DNA from: Posidonia oceanica
Lineage: Eukaryota > Streptophyta > Magnoliopsida > Alismatales > Posidoniaceae
NCBI GenBank assembly: GCA_037176725.1
Contig: JAZBRS010000050.1
Span: 17,564,001-17,628,000 of the forward strand
DNA length: 64,000 nucleotides
Direction: 5' to 3'
The notes under the pieces are model-generated. The model was given only the letters and a program-made list of their open reading frames with translations. It ran no database searches and had not been told where the DNA came from. Shown here in pieces: positions 23,682 to 35,367 of the stretch. The position numbers and the translations under genes are program-made. Each line of letters starts with the position of its first letter. Positions within the stretch are counted from its first letter, which is position 1.

Positions 23682-26279
23682 ATAGCCAAAAGAGAGAGGT
23701 CAGACTCAGTAAGTACCTCGGGAGAGGAGCCCACAATCTACCATCCGATCACCGGAGAAGCCTTGGATCCAGAATCGATCCAATACAAAGCCATGTACCA
23801 ATTCTTAAACGAAGAGACATCAACCCCTATGGGGCCATGTCAGAATAGCCTCTAGCAGCCACCCCACCTTGATGAAGGACAACGAAGGCCAATTACGGAC
23901 CATACCCCTGATGATCTATACCAAGGACAAAATGGCAACCCACCGCCGAACACAAACCACCCAGGTCATGGTACAGCGCTCAACGGAGCTTATAACTCAA
24001 GAGCCAACCCCTTGATTCAGGAACAAAATTACATGCCACATGGCGAGTACAAGGAAGGAGTCTATCCAAGACAACATCTCCAACCACCTACGGCATGCAA
24101 TCAGCCTCGGCCAAATCATCACCACCATCAGGTATCTCCCCCGCGATACGAGTAGGTCATACCTCAACACTTCTGCAACAGCTACCTTCATCAGCAGCAG
24201 AACCATCAGTCCTTCAACTCACATGTCCCGACCCCATCAGTCGGGATAGCAAATTTGGATGAGATGAGAAAAATGCTCAGTGCATTAGGGGTGCATACCT
24301 AGGCTCCGGTAAACTTTGATATGAGCCAGTTTCCCCTGTTTAGATTACCTCTGGGCTTCAAGTACCTGAAGACTCCCAAGTTCAATGGAACCACTAACCC
24401 GCTCAGTCACTTAGTGCGGTTCCAAATGGAGTTAGCCCCCTACTTCCATGATTTGGAGCTTGTTGTACACCTGTTCTTCTACTCACTCGAAGGAGAGCCC
24501 ATGGAGTGGTTTCTCACTCTCTCCAAGGAAGACCTCAGCAGCTTTGATAAAATCAGAGAGAGCTTCCTCACAAAATACCAACACAAGATAGACCCCAAGC
24601 CAACCTTCCATGACCTAAGCAAGGAGGTCATGAAGCAAGGCGAAAGCTGGGTGACATTCGCCAACAAATGGCAGGAAATGGCGGCCAGATCAGGACTGAC
24701 CATTCCAGAGAGACAGGTGGTCCAGACCCTCATTGCAAACACCACTGGACCGATGAAGAAGGGACTCGTAAATGCCTACTGTCCCAATGTGACGGCCTTA
24801 TATGAAGTGACGGCCTTTGTTAAAGAAAATCTGCATGAATTCATGGAGGAGCCCAAGAAGAGCCGGAAAACACAGGTAGTAGAGGGCGCGACCGGAGTCG
24901 TCAACAAGATGGGCTCCGCACCCAGGCCATTCGAACAAAGGGCTATACTAGCTTCACAACAGCCAACCTGGAGCCACCCTCCTCCTCAGCAACAGCAAGC
25001 ATGGAGCCACCCTCCTCCCCAGCAACAGCAAGCTTGGAGCCACCCTCCTCAGCAACAGTAGGCATGGAATAACCCTCCCCCTCAGCAAAAAATCCGCCTT
25101 ATGTGGAATGCTCCCCGGCAGCAATGGACTAGGGGCAATCAAAATGGCCAGGCTAGCAACAGAAATCCCTCCAACAACACTGGGAACAGGGGCGGTTATT
25201 ACAATGTTCCCCCTCTACATCTATTGCCACGCAAAAGGGGAAGAAGAGACCATTGCCCTCCTCTACCAATCACATTGGCAGATATGTTCATAGAGCTAGA
25301 GGATGCAAAAGCAATCAAACTCCCGCCAGCCAGGCCTGAATTGCCAAATTGTGACTAGAACAAATACTGCCCATTCCATAGGGTACATGGTCACAACATC
25401 AATGACTGTTGGACTTTCAGAGACATAGTCTATGACATGATAGAGGCAGATGTGTTTGAATGGGATGTCCTGGTGAAAAGAGCCAAACAGAGAAAGCAGA
25501 CAGGGACGTCTCAACAGGTCTACAGCGACCCTCTCCCCAAGCACCAAGTCATGGCATTCCAGGATGAACAGCTCCCTAATCTACTAACATCAAAAGACTG
25601 GGACAACCATGTCAGGCCAGAAGTGGACTAGGATAGCCAAGCTGAGCATTGGGGAATAATCTCGGATGATGATTGGGATAGCGAGGCAGACGAGGAGCTA
25701 ACAGTGAAAGATCTCCTTAGCCAGTTCAACCTCACAGCAGCAGTGGGGGGACCACAAGAGGATATGAAGGAAGAAAGCCAAGTTCAAAAAGTCAATCAGC
25801 GATTTGAACGAGAAAATATAATCTTCAAAGATTCGGAGCTTCCGCCCCCACATAAGCAAGAGCTGCCGCTTGTCATCACAGTGGGCATCAATGACCATGT
25901 GCTGCAAGGAGTATTGGTTGACACTGGAGCAAGCCGAAGCCACAGTTCTCTCTCCACACTATGGTGCTTAGGGCTAAATGAAGGTGAGCTAGATAGAACT
26001 CCCTTTATGTGCATCGGGTTTGATCAGAAGGAGAAATTGGCACTAGGGACAATGCCCATGAAAATCACAGTCGGTCCTTTGACCAGTATCACTTCGGTGA
26101 TCATTATGAAAGAGGAAGTCCTGGAGCCACTCATCCTAGGGAGGTCTTGGCTAGCGGAGGTTGGGGCCGTAGCATCTTCAGTTCATCAAATGCTAAAATT
26201 CAAATACCAAGGAGCGGTCGTCAGCATTCCAGCTAATCGGTCGGGGATTCTATGCACATTCAGAATGCCCGAGCCATAA
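23682..26279 (+). pseudogene. gag-pro: E2 gag-protease polyprotein with TAG stops
   Basis: One frame from about 23682 to TAA 26277. The start is unclear: an ATG pair at 23656-23661 lies in another frame, and a spliced leader start is possible. The N-terminus is His/Gln/Pro-rich. The gag domain runs about 24336-24900 (FFYSLEGEPMEWFLTLSKED, WVTFANKWQEMAARS). A Pro/Gln repeat with AWSHPPPQQQQ follows at 24970-25080. The zinc knuckle CPFHRVHGHNINDC (CX2HX4HX4C) lies at about 25368-25410. A retropepsin with the DTGAS active site is at about 25918. In-frame stops are TAG only: 23853, 24153, 24300, 25059, 25356, 25629. The terminal TAA may be natural. Confidence 0.85.
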
Positions 26280-26850
26280 ATTGCAACCCTTCGGGAAGAG
26301 GAGGAGCCACGACGTCTGCCATGGAGAAAATCACCGTTGTGGGATCCCAAACCGCTGTCGCCATCGGTCTCCCCAATCTTCAGAGTAGCTAGGCCACCAT
26401 CAAGTCAATTGCCAGCCCTCAACACTTCAGTATTCCGGAGCACTACTACTCCATCAAAATCACATCGGTCCTTTGACCAGTATCACTTCGGTGATCATTA
26501 TGAAAGAGGAAGTCCTGGAGCCACTCATCCTAGGGAGGTCTTGGCTAGCGGAGGTTGGGGCCGTAGCATCTTCAGTTCATCAAATGCTAAAATTCAAATA
26601 CCAAGGAGCGGTCGTCAGCATTCCAGCTAATCGGTCGGGGATTCTATGCACATTCAGAATGCCCGAGCCATAAATTGCAACCCTTCGGGAAGAGGAGGAG
26701 CCACGACGTCTGCCATGGAGAAAATCACCGTTGTGGGATCCCAAACCGCTGTCGCCATCGGTCTCCCCAATCTTCAGAGTAGCTAGGCCACCATCAAGTT
26801 AATTGCCAGCCCTCAACACTTCAGTATTCCGGAGCACTACTACTCCATCA
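26071..26850 (+). repeat. 394-bp direct tandem duplication
   Basis: 26071-26456 and 26465-26850 are almost identical (one visible difference, CAAGTC versus CAAGTT), offset 394 bp. Both cover the end of the first protease and the non-coding link to the next frame. The junction shares AAAATCACA with the start of the first copy, pointing to microhomology or slippage. The near identity says it is young relative to the stops nearby. Confidence 0.9.
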
Positions 26851-28653
26851 TCCCCAATCTTCCGAGTGCCAACAGTGCAGCAAGCTAGGGCCACAAAGCC
26901 ACTAGAGCTTGGCGGACCTATACGGAGGGAGTCCATCTTCGCCTGGCCACTCAAGAAGGGAGCATCCAGCGACCCGTGCAAAGGAAATGAGGCTGCTGCG
27001 CCCATCACCAGAGGAGGGAGGCTGTCAAACCGAATCGTACCACCAGCAGAGCAAACAGAGCTGATCAGACCTGAAGTAGGACCTGGGTCGGTGGAATATG
27101 ACATCCTACAGCAATTAAAGAAGACGCAGGCCAGGATCTCGATCTATGACCTCATAAACAGCTCAAATCAACACCAGAAAGCTCTGCAAGAAGTGCTAGA
27201 GAAGGCCCAAGTTGCCCTAGCTATGCCAGTAGAGGAACTCCATGTTATAGCTACAGTGGCCTTTGTAGAGCCTATCATTACCTTTACCGATAGCGAGTTG
27301 GCGCCAATAAAGAGGAGAAAAGCACCATTGATTGTAATCATTTCTATAAACAATCACTTAATTTCTGAAGTGCTCATAGATACTGGTGCATCAATGAACA
27401 TTTGCTCGTTAAATACAATACGAGCCTTGGGCGTAAATGAGGCTTCCTTAACCCCCATTGATATGACGATTGCTGGGTATGATGACAGCAAAAGAAAAGC
27501 ACAAGGCAAGTGGACCACAAAGATAGGGATAGGACCAACTCAAGTTCTAACCCAACTAATCGTCATAGACATAAATGTCCCATATCAGATCTTCCTGGGG
27601 AGACAATGGCTGGACAGTTTAAAAGGAGTATCATCTCCTTGGCACCAATGCCTGAAATTCCCTTACGATGGGAAAATCATCAAGATAGCAGGGGACATAC
27701 CAGGCCAAGAAGTAGAGGCAAATGTGATATACCTACCACACCAGTTCAGTATGCGAGAAAAGCCGACCCACGCCGAAAAGGGCAAGAACGTAGTATCTAT
27801 GGTCGAGCTAAGAGACAAGTGGGCCAGGCCTAGGTTATTTCACAAGAAGAAGGAACCCTCAAAAAGCAAAAGACCCTCCATGAATGTGGGATGGGAGATC
27901 ATGAGGAGAATTGGCTACAAGGAAGGCCAGGGCTTAGGCCCAGAAGGAAAGGGAATGAAGGAGCCAGTAAAGGCCTGTGACAGAGAAGGAAGGGGAGGAC
28001 TCGATTTCGACCAGTTCCCCGACGAACGACCATTACAGTGGAATCTACAAGGACATTTTACCAGTGTAGGGATCTTTGATCCGAATTCATCCCCTCAGGG
28101 AAATATTATTTTGGCGCAATCAACCAAACACACTCTCCAAAGTGCAGAGGACACAGCCAACGTAAACATTTTCGGCTTATTCCAAACACTTGAATTGCCA
28201 GCAGAGCCTCACGAAGGTCAGACTGCAAGGGAGTTGACAGCAGAGCCTCACGAAGGCCAGACTGTAGCAGCAGAGCCTCACGAAGGTCAGATTGTAGAAG
28301 AGTTGCCAGTAGAGCCTCACGAAGGTCAGACTGCAACATCACCGCCACCACTGTTAGACGCACCGGCCCCCGAACCTCTGGATCGGCCACCTCTTTCTTC
28401 TTCTCCCTCTTCTTCCGGCACCGCCGCTTCCAAGCCTCCGCCTCCTCCAGCTCCGGACATCTCTTCCTCTTTGGAGCAAAGGCTGAGGCAAACTCTACGC
28501 AAGTCACAACAACTCGTAGATAGGGTTCGCTGCCTCACGGCTGATTTCTCTGAACGTCTGCAGCTTCAAAGACCTGAAGTTGACCCCGATCCAGGGGCCG
28601 ACCATGAGCTTCTCGAAGATGATGGGAATGTCAACCATGACGAGCCCGCCTAG
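26803..28653 (+). CDS. pro: E2 second aspartic protease with G-patch domain
   Basis: A 616-codon uninterrupted frame; its true start is uncertain because the first 50 residues lie in the duplicated link. A retropepsin fold lies at about residues 165-305: LIDTGASMNICS carries the Asp-Thr-Gly-Ala motif, then FLGRQWLD. A G-patch follows at about residues 360-400 (GWEIMRRIGYKEGQGLGPEG). Then come four EPHEGQ repeats (28203-28330), a Pro/Ser-rich tract and a basic/coiled stretch (about residue 560). It ends TAG at 28651, overlapping the RT frame. G-patch domains after a protease are known in some retroelements and betaretroviruses, where they bind nucleic acid. It could be a pol-frame protein reached by splicing or frameshift. 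Confidence 0.75.
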   Translation: MPALNTSVFRSTTTPSSPIFRVPTVQQARATKPLELGGPIRRESIFAWPLKKGASSDPCKGNEAAAPITRGGRLSNRIVPPAEQTELIRPEVGPGSVEYDILQQLKKTQARISIYDLINSSNQHQKALQEVLEKAQVALAMPVEELHVIATVAFVEPIITFTDSELAPIKRRKAPLIVIISINNHLISEVLIDTGASMNICSLNTIRALGVNEASLTPIDMTIAGYDDSKRKAQGKWTTKIGIGPTQVLTQLIVIDINVPYQIFLGRQWLDSLKGVSSPWHQCLKFPYDGKIIKIAGDIPGQEVEANVIYLPHQFSMREKPTHAEKGKNVVSMVELRDKWARPRLFHKKKEPSKSKRPSMNVGWEIMRRIGYKEGQGLGPEGKGMKEPVKACDREGRGGLDFDQFPDERPLQWNLQGHFTSVGIFDPNSSPQGNIILAQSTKHTLQSAEDTANVNIFGLFQTLELPAEPHEGQTARELTAEPHEGQTVAAEPHEGQIVEELPVEPHEGQTATSPPPLLDAPAPEPLDRPPLSSSPSSSGTAASKPPPPPAPDISSSLEQRLRQTLRKSQQLVDRVRCLTADFSERLQLQRPEVDPDPGADHELLEDDGNVNHDEPA

Positions 28654-30064
28654 AAAGGCTCCTACCTCTACTAATGGAGGTAACTCTAGGGGCATCCCCT
28701 TAGATGCTGTAAATAAAACTTTGTTTAATTCTACATTGTTTTCATTTCCTAGGAATAAAAGTAATTTACTTTCTATTTTCAGTAAGGGAGAGGATCACCA
28801 CGTTAGTTCTAACAGCTCGCGGTCAACTTCGACCACTGCTTCCAAAACTGTGCGCGTGTGTCAATACACAGAGGCATTGTCTCAGGAGCTGGCTACTGCT
28901 AACATGGTCTTCCTAGTAGAAGAATTTGATCGATTTGGGAAGTGTGTAGGAATGGAGGCATATGAGTTGGTTAGCTGCAATGATGAGGAAGAAGATCAAG
29001 AGGCCGACTCAGACCTCCTTAAGCACCTCATGGACAAATATAATGAGCAAACCAAGGTAGCTGAAGAAGAGACCGTGGAGGTCAACCTGGGAACTATCGA
29101 AGAGCCAAAACCAATACTCATAAGTGCAAGCTTGAGCCTAAAAGAGCGGGAGGAAATGGTCCAAATCTTGAAAGAATTTGTGGATGTGCTGGCCTTCAAG
29201 TACGAGGATATGCCTGGTCTACAATCAGCCCTAGTGGAACACCTGCTTCCACTAAACTCTGGTACCAAACCCGTCAAGCAGAAGCTAAGGCGACTAAGGC
29301 CGGAACTCGCCCTCAAAGTCAAAGGAGAAATTGATAAGCTCCATAAAGCGAACTTCATCAGGGTGGTTGTGTACCCCAGTTGGGTCTCAAATATAGTACC
29401 AGTGGCCAAAAAGGACGGGAAGGTTCGGGTTTGCATTGACTATCGCAACCTCAACGCCGCCTGTCCCAAAGATGACTTCCCTTTGCCACATATTGACTTG
29501 CTAGTGGACAATACAGTAGGATTTGAGATGCTATCTTTCATGGATGGTTTCTCCGGCTACAATTAGATTAAGCTAGCAGAGGAGGACCAAGAGAGGACGT
29601 CGTTCATCACGCCATGGGGGACATACTGCTATGTAGTCATGCCATTCGGTCTCAAGAACGCCGGCGCAACATATCAGAGAGCGATGATGGCCATCTTCCA
29701 CGACATGCTGCACGATTGCATGGAAGTGTATGTTGACGATATCTTGGTCAAATTAAGAACAAGGGATGCACACTTTGAGGCGCTAAGAAGAGTACTGGGC
29801 AGAGCAAGGCAATATCAGCTAAAAATGAACCCAAAGAAATGCGTGTTTGGGGTAACTGTCGGGAAGCTACTAGGCTTCATCATCAGCAAAAGAGGAATCG
29901 AGGTGGACCCACAAAAGGCTAGAGCAATAGCACAAATGCCTCTGCCCCGAAATATCAAGGAACTCAGGGGACTTATCGGCTGCTTACAGTTCATCAGGAG
30001 ATTCGTCTCACAGCACGTAGATCAATGTAAGTCGTTTTCCTCATTAACCCCCCAGTCTTGTTAG
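28580..30064 (+). pseudogene. pol: E2 reverse transcriptase
   Basis: Frame 28580-29566, then the same frame to about 30040. An acidic N-terminal region (EEEDQEADSDLL) precedes the RT. RT signatures: PSWVSNIVPVAKKDGKVRVC, IDYRNLNAACPKDDFPLPHI, SFMDGFSGYN, TPWGTYCYVVMPFGLKNAG and the catalytic YVDD in EVYVDDILVK. The stop TAG at 29564 stands where relatives have Gln in GYNQIKL, so CAG to TAG is likely. A frameshift lies near 30030-30050, after the RT connection. A consensus-like acceptor, CTATTTTCAG, ends at 28782 near the frame start; Ogre elements splice an intron between protease and RT, but I could not fix the donor. Confidence 0.9.
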
Positions 30065-31320
30065 CGCCTATGTCAGGGAAGCCTTTGGTACTCCATGTGG
30101 CAGTCACTGCATCATCAATAGGGGTAGTACTAGCTCAACATGATGAGGATGGAAAGAAGGAAAAAGCTATCTAATATTTGAGTTGAACTTTCCTGGGTTA
30201 TGAAGAGAAGTATTCAGCCATAGAAAAGCACTGCTTGGCCTTTGTATGGGCATCTCAAAAGTTGAGACACTACTTTCTAGCCCATAAAGTCTATTACATC
30301 GCCAAGATGGACCCAATCAAATAGATGTTCGAGAAGCCAGCCCTCTCTGGAAGATTGGCAAGATGGCAACTCCTCCTCACTGAATTTGACTTGCAATATG
30401 TGTCCCAGAAGGCGGTCAAGGGGCAAGCCATTGCAGATCACCTGGCGGAATTACCAATAGAAGATTATCAACCAGTCCAAACAGACTTCCCTGATGAGGA
30501 AATACTGGAAATACAAGCTACCGAGTCTCCCACTCGACAATGGACTCTCTACTTTGATGGAGCACTCAGTAGACAAGGAGCAGGCATCGGAGTAGCACTT
30601 CTCACTCTGAAAGGAGTTCTCATTCCTCGAGCTGTACAGCTAAACTTCACTACAAATACCAACAATGTTGCAGAATACGAGGCCTTCATCCTCGGATTAC
30701 ACTTAGCACTGGAGCTAGGGGCAAAGCGGTTAAAACTCATTGGAGACTCCCAATTGGTTCTAAGACAAATTCTGAACAAGTATAGAACCCTCAACCCAAG
30801 GCTAGAAGAGTACAAAGGCATTGCACGCCTCCTATTGGCACGGTTTCAGCAAGTGGTGTATGTCCACACCCTCCGAAGTCATAACCTACTAGCAGATGCT
30901 CTTGCTTCGCTGGCTTCCTCAATTGAGTTCCCCATCAAAATCCGGGAGCAAATAATAATGGTTCAGCAACACGAGATGCCCGCCATTGACTCAACCGAGC
31001 CATGGGCCGTGGAGCTTAGACAGAAAGCTGGAGAATCAAAGGTAGCCACGTTTGAAGTTTGCTACAATATAGAGGATGATGGGAACCCATGGTTCTTCGA
31101 CATCCAGAACTACATTCAAGACAGGATCTTCCCCGACTACGCAACTTCACAAGACAAAGAGGCAGTTCGGAGGATGGCCACAAGATACTTCATGAGAGCC
31201 GGGGTCCCTTTCAAAAGGTTTTTCAGCGGAATAGAGCTGCACTGTGTCACTTATGAGGAGGTTGAAGTTATCATTGGAGAAATGCATGAAGGCATATGTG
31301 GAGGACACATCAGCTCTTAA
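30065..31320 (+). pseudogene. pol: E2 RNase H and second plant-type RNase H
   Basis: First the retroelement RNase H in frame with the following part (VLHVAVTASSIGVVLAQHDE, LGYEEKYSAIEKHCLA), with stops TAA and TGA near 30172-30183 and TAG at 30322. Then an open frame 30325-31320: the linker FEKPALSGRLARWQLLLTEF, then a second RNase H (WTLYFDGALSRQGAGIGVAL, NNVAEYEAFILGL, GDSQLVLRQI, ADALASLAS) keeping the Asp-Glu-Asp-Asp catalytic set. The extra archaeal/plant-type RNase H is a hallmark of the Tat lineage. The frame ends TAA at 31318, just before the integrase zinc finger. Confidence 0.9.
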
Positions 31321-32328
31321 TTCATAGCAAAAATGATACTGCGCAGAGGGTACTACTGGCCCACAATGGAGGCAGATTGCGCAAACAAGGTGAGAAGGTG
31401 CATGCAGTGCCAGATCCATGTAGACAGAATACATGCACCAGCATCAGAGTTGAATCTGACTCAAACGGGGTGGCCCTTCTCTATGTGGGCATTTGATGTC
31501 GTGGGACCATTCGACACCGAAAAGCAGAATAGGTTCATCCTCACAGCCACTGAGTACTTCACTAAATGGGCTGAAGCAGAAGCGTTCACTGAAATCAAAG
31601 CTTCAAATCTTTGCAAGTTCGTACGGAAAAATATCCTCTCAAGGTTCGGGATCCCAAAGAAATTAGTAGCAGACAATGGCGCAATCTTCATATCCCAAGA
31701 CTTTAAAAAGCTCTGTAAGAAGTTTAAAATTGAATTACATCATTCATCGCCATATTACCCCCAGGGTAATGGGCAAGCTGAAGCTACTAATAAAACGTTA
31801 ATCCGAATCCTTAAGAAAACGATAGGAGAAACCAAGGGACATGATTGGACAGATAAGTTAATTGATACCTTATGGGCCTATCGAACCTCTATAAGAACGT
31901 CTACGGGCCAAACCCCGTTTGCGCTTACTTATGGTATGGAGACGGTAGTCCCATTTGAGGTCATGGTCCCCTCATCCAGGGTACAACTCGATGATGAGAT
32001 AACTGCTGAGGATAAGAGGCAATTATTAAGTCTACAGTTGGATTTGTTAGATGAGAAGCGGTTGCAAGCAGCTGAGCATGCACGCCTCTACCAAGAATGA
32101 CTTGCAAGAACATATAAGAAGAAAGTAATTGAACATAAATTCAATGTTGGTGAATGGGTGCTTAAAGAAATCCGTCCTCGCAAGCATGGGAAACTTAGAC
32201 CAAATTGAGAAGCACCATACTTAGTGGTTGAGGCATATTCGGGCAATGCCTATTGTTTGGCCAGAGAGGATGGCACTAGGCTTGAATATCCCTGAAATGC
32301 ACTACACCTCAAGAGGTACTACCCTTGA
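31321..32328 (+). pseudogene. pol: E2 integrase
   Basis: In frame with the RNase H part, separated by the TAA at 31318. Zinc-binding end: YYWPTMEADC, then CMQC. Catalytic core: FDVVGPFD with the first Asp, LVADNGAIF with the second, and the Glu in YYPQGNGQAEATNKTL; then WAYRTSIRTSTGQTPFALTYG. The main open part is 31333-32100. TGA stops follow at 32098, near 32206 and near 32293 in the C-terminal part (WVLKEIRP); the natural end is probably TGA 32326. All three early TGA stops are explained by one-base transitions. Confidence 0.9.
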
Positions 32329-33098
32329 TATGCACATTGAGCCATTAGACTACCCGTGCTTAAGGGCCTACCACTGTTGAAGTCTAGGAATCATGCCTCA
32401 GCCTCACCCGACAAACACTTCGTGGGAGAAGGAAAGAAAATGGTCCAACAGTGAGATAGAGGAAAATCATAAGGAGCCCCCTCCCAGTTCATGAATAACA
32501 AGTCCATACACATCCCTCGAGTCAGACACGTTACCCTAGTACAAATCGGGTAGGCATCTAAGGCCAAAACCTAGAAGCGTAGAAAAGAGGGGAGTGTACC
32601 AAATAAAAGAGTGTCTCGGTTCACCAAGGAACGAATATCCATTGATCGAGCACTCAAAAAGGGGTGAGACTACTTGCCAAAGTACTCAGAAAAGAAAACA
32701 AAAAAGGGTCTGAAAAGAAGGCAGCAAAGAAGTTGTTCATGTGCAAGAAAAGAAAGAGAATGGAAAAGAAGGCAGCAAAGAAGCTGTCCAAGAGTCAAAA
32801 CTGAAAAGCTGGGGAATACTAAGTGTAGTAGGAATCAACCTTGAACTAGGAGGGGTTTAGGCTTCAAATCTTTAGCCGACATCTTAGGATAGGACATGGA
32901 CTTTCCTTCCACCCACATCCCGCACCGTACACATTAGAGGCAAGAGGTAGAGGCCTAGGTCTAAGGGTAGTTAGGTGCCAAAGCAAGCTCAAGGTATTTT
33001 CTGACTCTGAGATGCACAAGGAACCAAACTGTCAAGGTTTTCCAGCCATGAGGTCCCCAGTTTCCCAACTTCCTAGAGGATTCTTCGTCTCCCATAAA

Positions 33099-33240
33099 AT
33101 CAAAATTCCAAAAAAATGATAAAATCAAAAATCCAAAAAAATGATAAAATCCAAAATCCAAAAAATGATAAAATCAAAAATCCAAAAAAATGATAAAACC
33201 AAAAATCTAAAAAAAATGATAAAGCCAAAAATCTAAAATA
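33099..33240. repeat. A-rich tandem repeat
   Basis: About six copies of a 23-27 bp unit with core ATGATAAAATCAAAAATCC. Units vary in length and drift downstream. Confidence 0.8.
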
Positions 33241-33712
33241 GTGAGTAGGGTAAAATCTACCCAACCAACATCACCTCATGAAACTGATAACAAGGCCAAT
33301 GATGCGAAAATTTAGGACATTTTACGACTCCGCGTCGTACTTGACCCCTCCTATTCAGGACGGTCACTTAGTATTCGCCTACGAGCTAAGACTAGGATCT
33401 CGAGAAGAGATAGTCCCTCGTCTGGCATACCATCTTTAGACAACAAAGCTGAGGCCAGTACTTGTTATTCAAAACCTAAGTTTCCCTTAACTTCTCCATT
33501 GCATTAAGACTTCTTTTTTTCCATTCATAGCATTAGGTTTGCTTAAAGTATGCATTGAATATGGGTTGTTACCAAGTGTTCTGTAACCATTTTGATTTCA
33601 CAGTATTGAGGATGTTTCTGAGTTCCCAGAAGTCACTTTAGACTAGGGGCAATAATACCCCTAGATTGATTAACAAATTTGCTGAGGTTGTGTAGGAGAG
33701 CAGTTCGGGGGC

Positions 33713-33839
33713 GTTAAACGAGCAAATACCAGCGTCCAATGTTGGACGCACTATCTGAAGCATATAACGACCAACAGAGGGATATTGGACGCATGATATC
33801 ACGTGTCTTACGTTATAAGTGCCAGTTTGAGCGTCTTAC
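33713..33839. repeat. Palindromic 28-bp modules downstream of integrase
   Basis: Four units: 33713, 33741, 33784 and 33812. At the first junction the words match as a palindrome, GCGTCCAAT/GTTGGACGC. Other arms in this group do not pair well. Confidence 0.75.
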
Positions 33840-34024
33840 ATTTTAACTGTGACTTAAACTGCAGAATTTGGACAAAGGGCCCTTGATCAAATATCAAAGC
33901 CACCAGGGAGTATTTCTAAACTCAGAACAGTCCAAAACACATGAACAAGGATGAAAAATAAAAGATATATTTATTCCCTTGAAGAGATGCATGGTCCCTA
34001 AAAATAAAAGAATACAATAATTGC

Positions 34025-35367
34025 CTATCTAATCATCTTCTTCCTTTTCTTGCACAGCACGCCTGTTGCTTCAACCCACTCCTCGGGTTTGGGCAGTAGC
34101 TTTGAATACCACCTCCAGTGCGCATCCTCCCGTGGTGGGCAGCAAGTCGAGGGAGCAGCTGATGGCCCCCCTGAATCATCATGGCGGTCCAGAGACGACC
34201 AAAGAGCCCGAATGTAGTACACCATTACTGCGTCAGATGGAAGACTGCGCTCCCGAACCCGAATGCGAGGAATAAAGCTTAGCCAAGGTGGCACCCCTTT
34301 CTTCTGCCCCACCATCTCAAAGCAGCAATGGGAGTTGCACACCACAAAGTGGGTGGAGCCTATCAACTCCAACTCAACTGAAGAACCTCGTGCCTGGTGC
34401 TTATGATAAAGGAACGTGGAAGGTGCGAAGATGTCAATAGGGGCAGAGGACAAAGAACAAACCCTTCCTCGATCAAATCTGTCTTCATAGGCCCAAGCCT
34501 CGGGAAATGGACCTGCAGCCACCTGGAAAGAAGGAAAGGAGAGCCTACAAAATCCCCTCCGGTGGAAACGCTGGTCAGACCAAGATATGTAGCAGCAAGA
34601 ATGGCAACTGAAGGAGAATGCCAGAAGTGCTCAGTAAGGCCTATCAAGAACTCAGTGTGATAGACATCCAAGGAGAAGTCCTTGGTGACAACTAAGGTGA
34701 GGCCTCCAATCAATAAATGTAGACACACCAGCAGCTGATCCTGAGAGGCAGAGTCCTCAATCCGCCGGAAGCTGATGTACAGATGTGCCAAGTTAAGCCT
34801 GCGACCTCTAATCACTGGGAAGGTAGGCGGAAGGGTGAAGATATGGTCTACGAATGTTTGCATATTTGCTGTTCTGTATGGCAATGGAAAATCAATATCT
34901 GGCCGGGCCACTGCAATCTGAGTCACACCAAGCAGGCCATGAACATCCTCTACTAGGATTGTCGCCTCACAACTCCCAAAGAAGAAAGTGTGAGTCTTAG
35001 GACTCCAGAAGGCGCATGAGGCATGAAGTAGGGGCCAGTCAAAGTTTGTGCCCAATAAATTCAAAAGTCCATCAAAGCGTGTACGGGCAAAACAGATTTC
35101 CTTTCCCGAGCCCAAAGCACAAAGTCCTTCACCCAAGTAGAGTAGTAGGGGAAGTCATTATCAAAGCAAGGTGTTTTGGTAAAATTGAGGATTTCCTGCA
35201 AAAAATTCGAAAGCATGAGGGACAAAGGAGTGTGAAGGGACCAATGAAGAAGATCATACCTTCCCTGTTTTGATAAGGGACATCATATGCCCTTCAATCT
35301 CTTTCAAAGGTCTTGCAACACCCTTCTTGTTGTGCATGAAGACGTTGGGAACTGAACTAGAAGCCAT
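34025..35367 (-). pseudogene. PMD-A: antisense plant mobile domain gene
   Basis: Start ATG at 35367 (MASSSVPNVF), exon 1 of 36 codons to 35260, then an apparent 64-bp intron (35196-35259; donor AAG/GTATGA, acceptor TTTTTTGCAG). Exon 2 runs to a stop at 34025. The PMD signature is clear: FWSPKTHTFFFGSCEATILV followed by EDVHGLLG, then a long helical region. The start of exon 2 is in one frame, the core (34363-35136) in a second and the C-terminus (34025-34522) in a third, so there are at least two frameshifts. A TATA box lies about 100 bp upstream. PMD proteins (MAIN/MAIL1 type) are nuclear and linked to gene and TE silencing control; domesticated and TE-borne forms are known. Paralogue of PMD-B and PMD-C. 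Confidence 0.8.

Larger units (their letters stand above)
32329..34024 (+). other. E2 region between integrase and antisense genes
   Basis: No coding frame. It has a duplicated A/G-rich phrase (GGCAGCAAAGAAG near 32720 and 32770), a tandem A-rich repeat (33099-33240) and two pairs of palindromic modules (33713-33768, 33784-33839). Confidence 0.6.

Noticed and set aside
30052..30064. TAG at 30062 as a true RT stop
   Set aside because: The conserved reading has already moved to another frame there, so this stop is out of frame.
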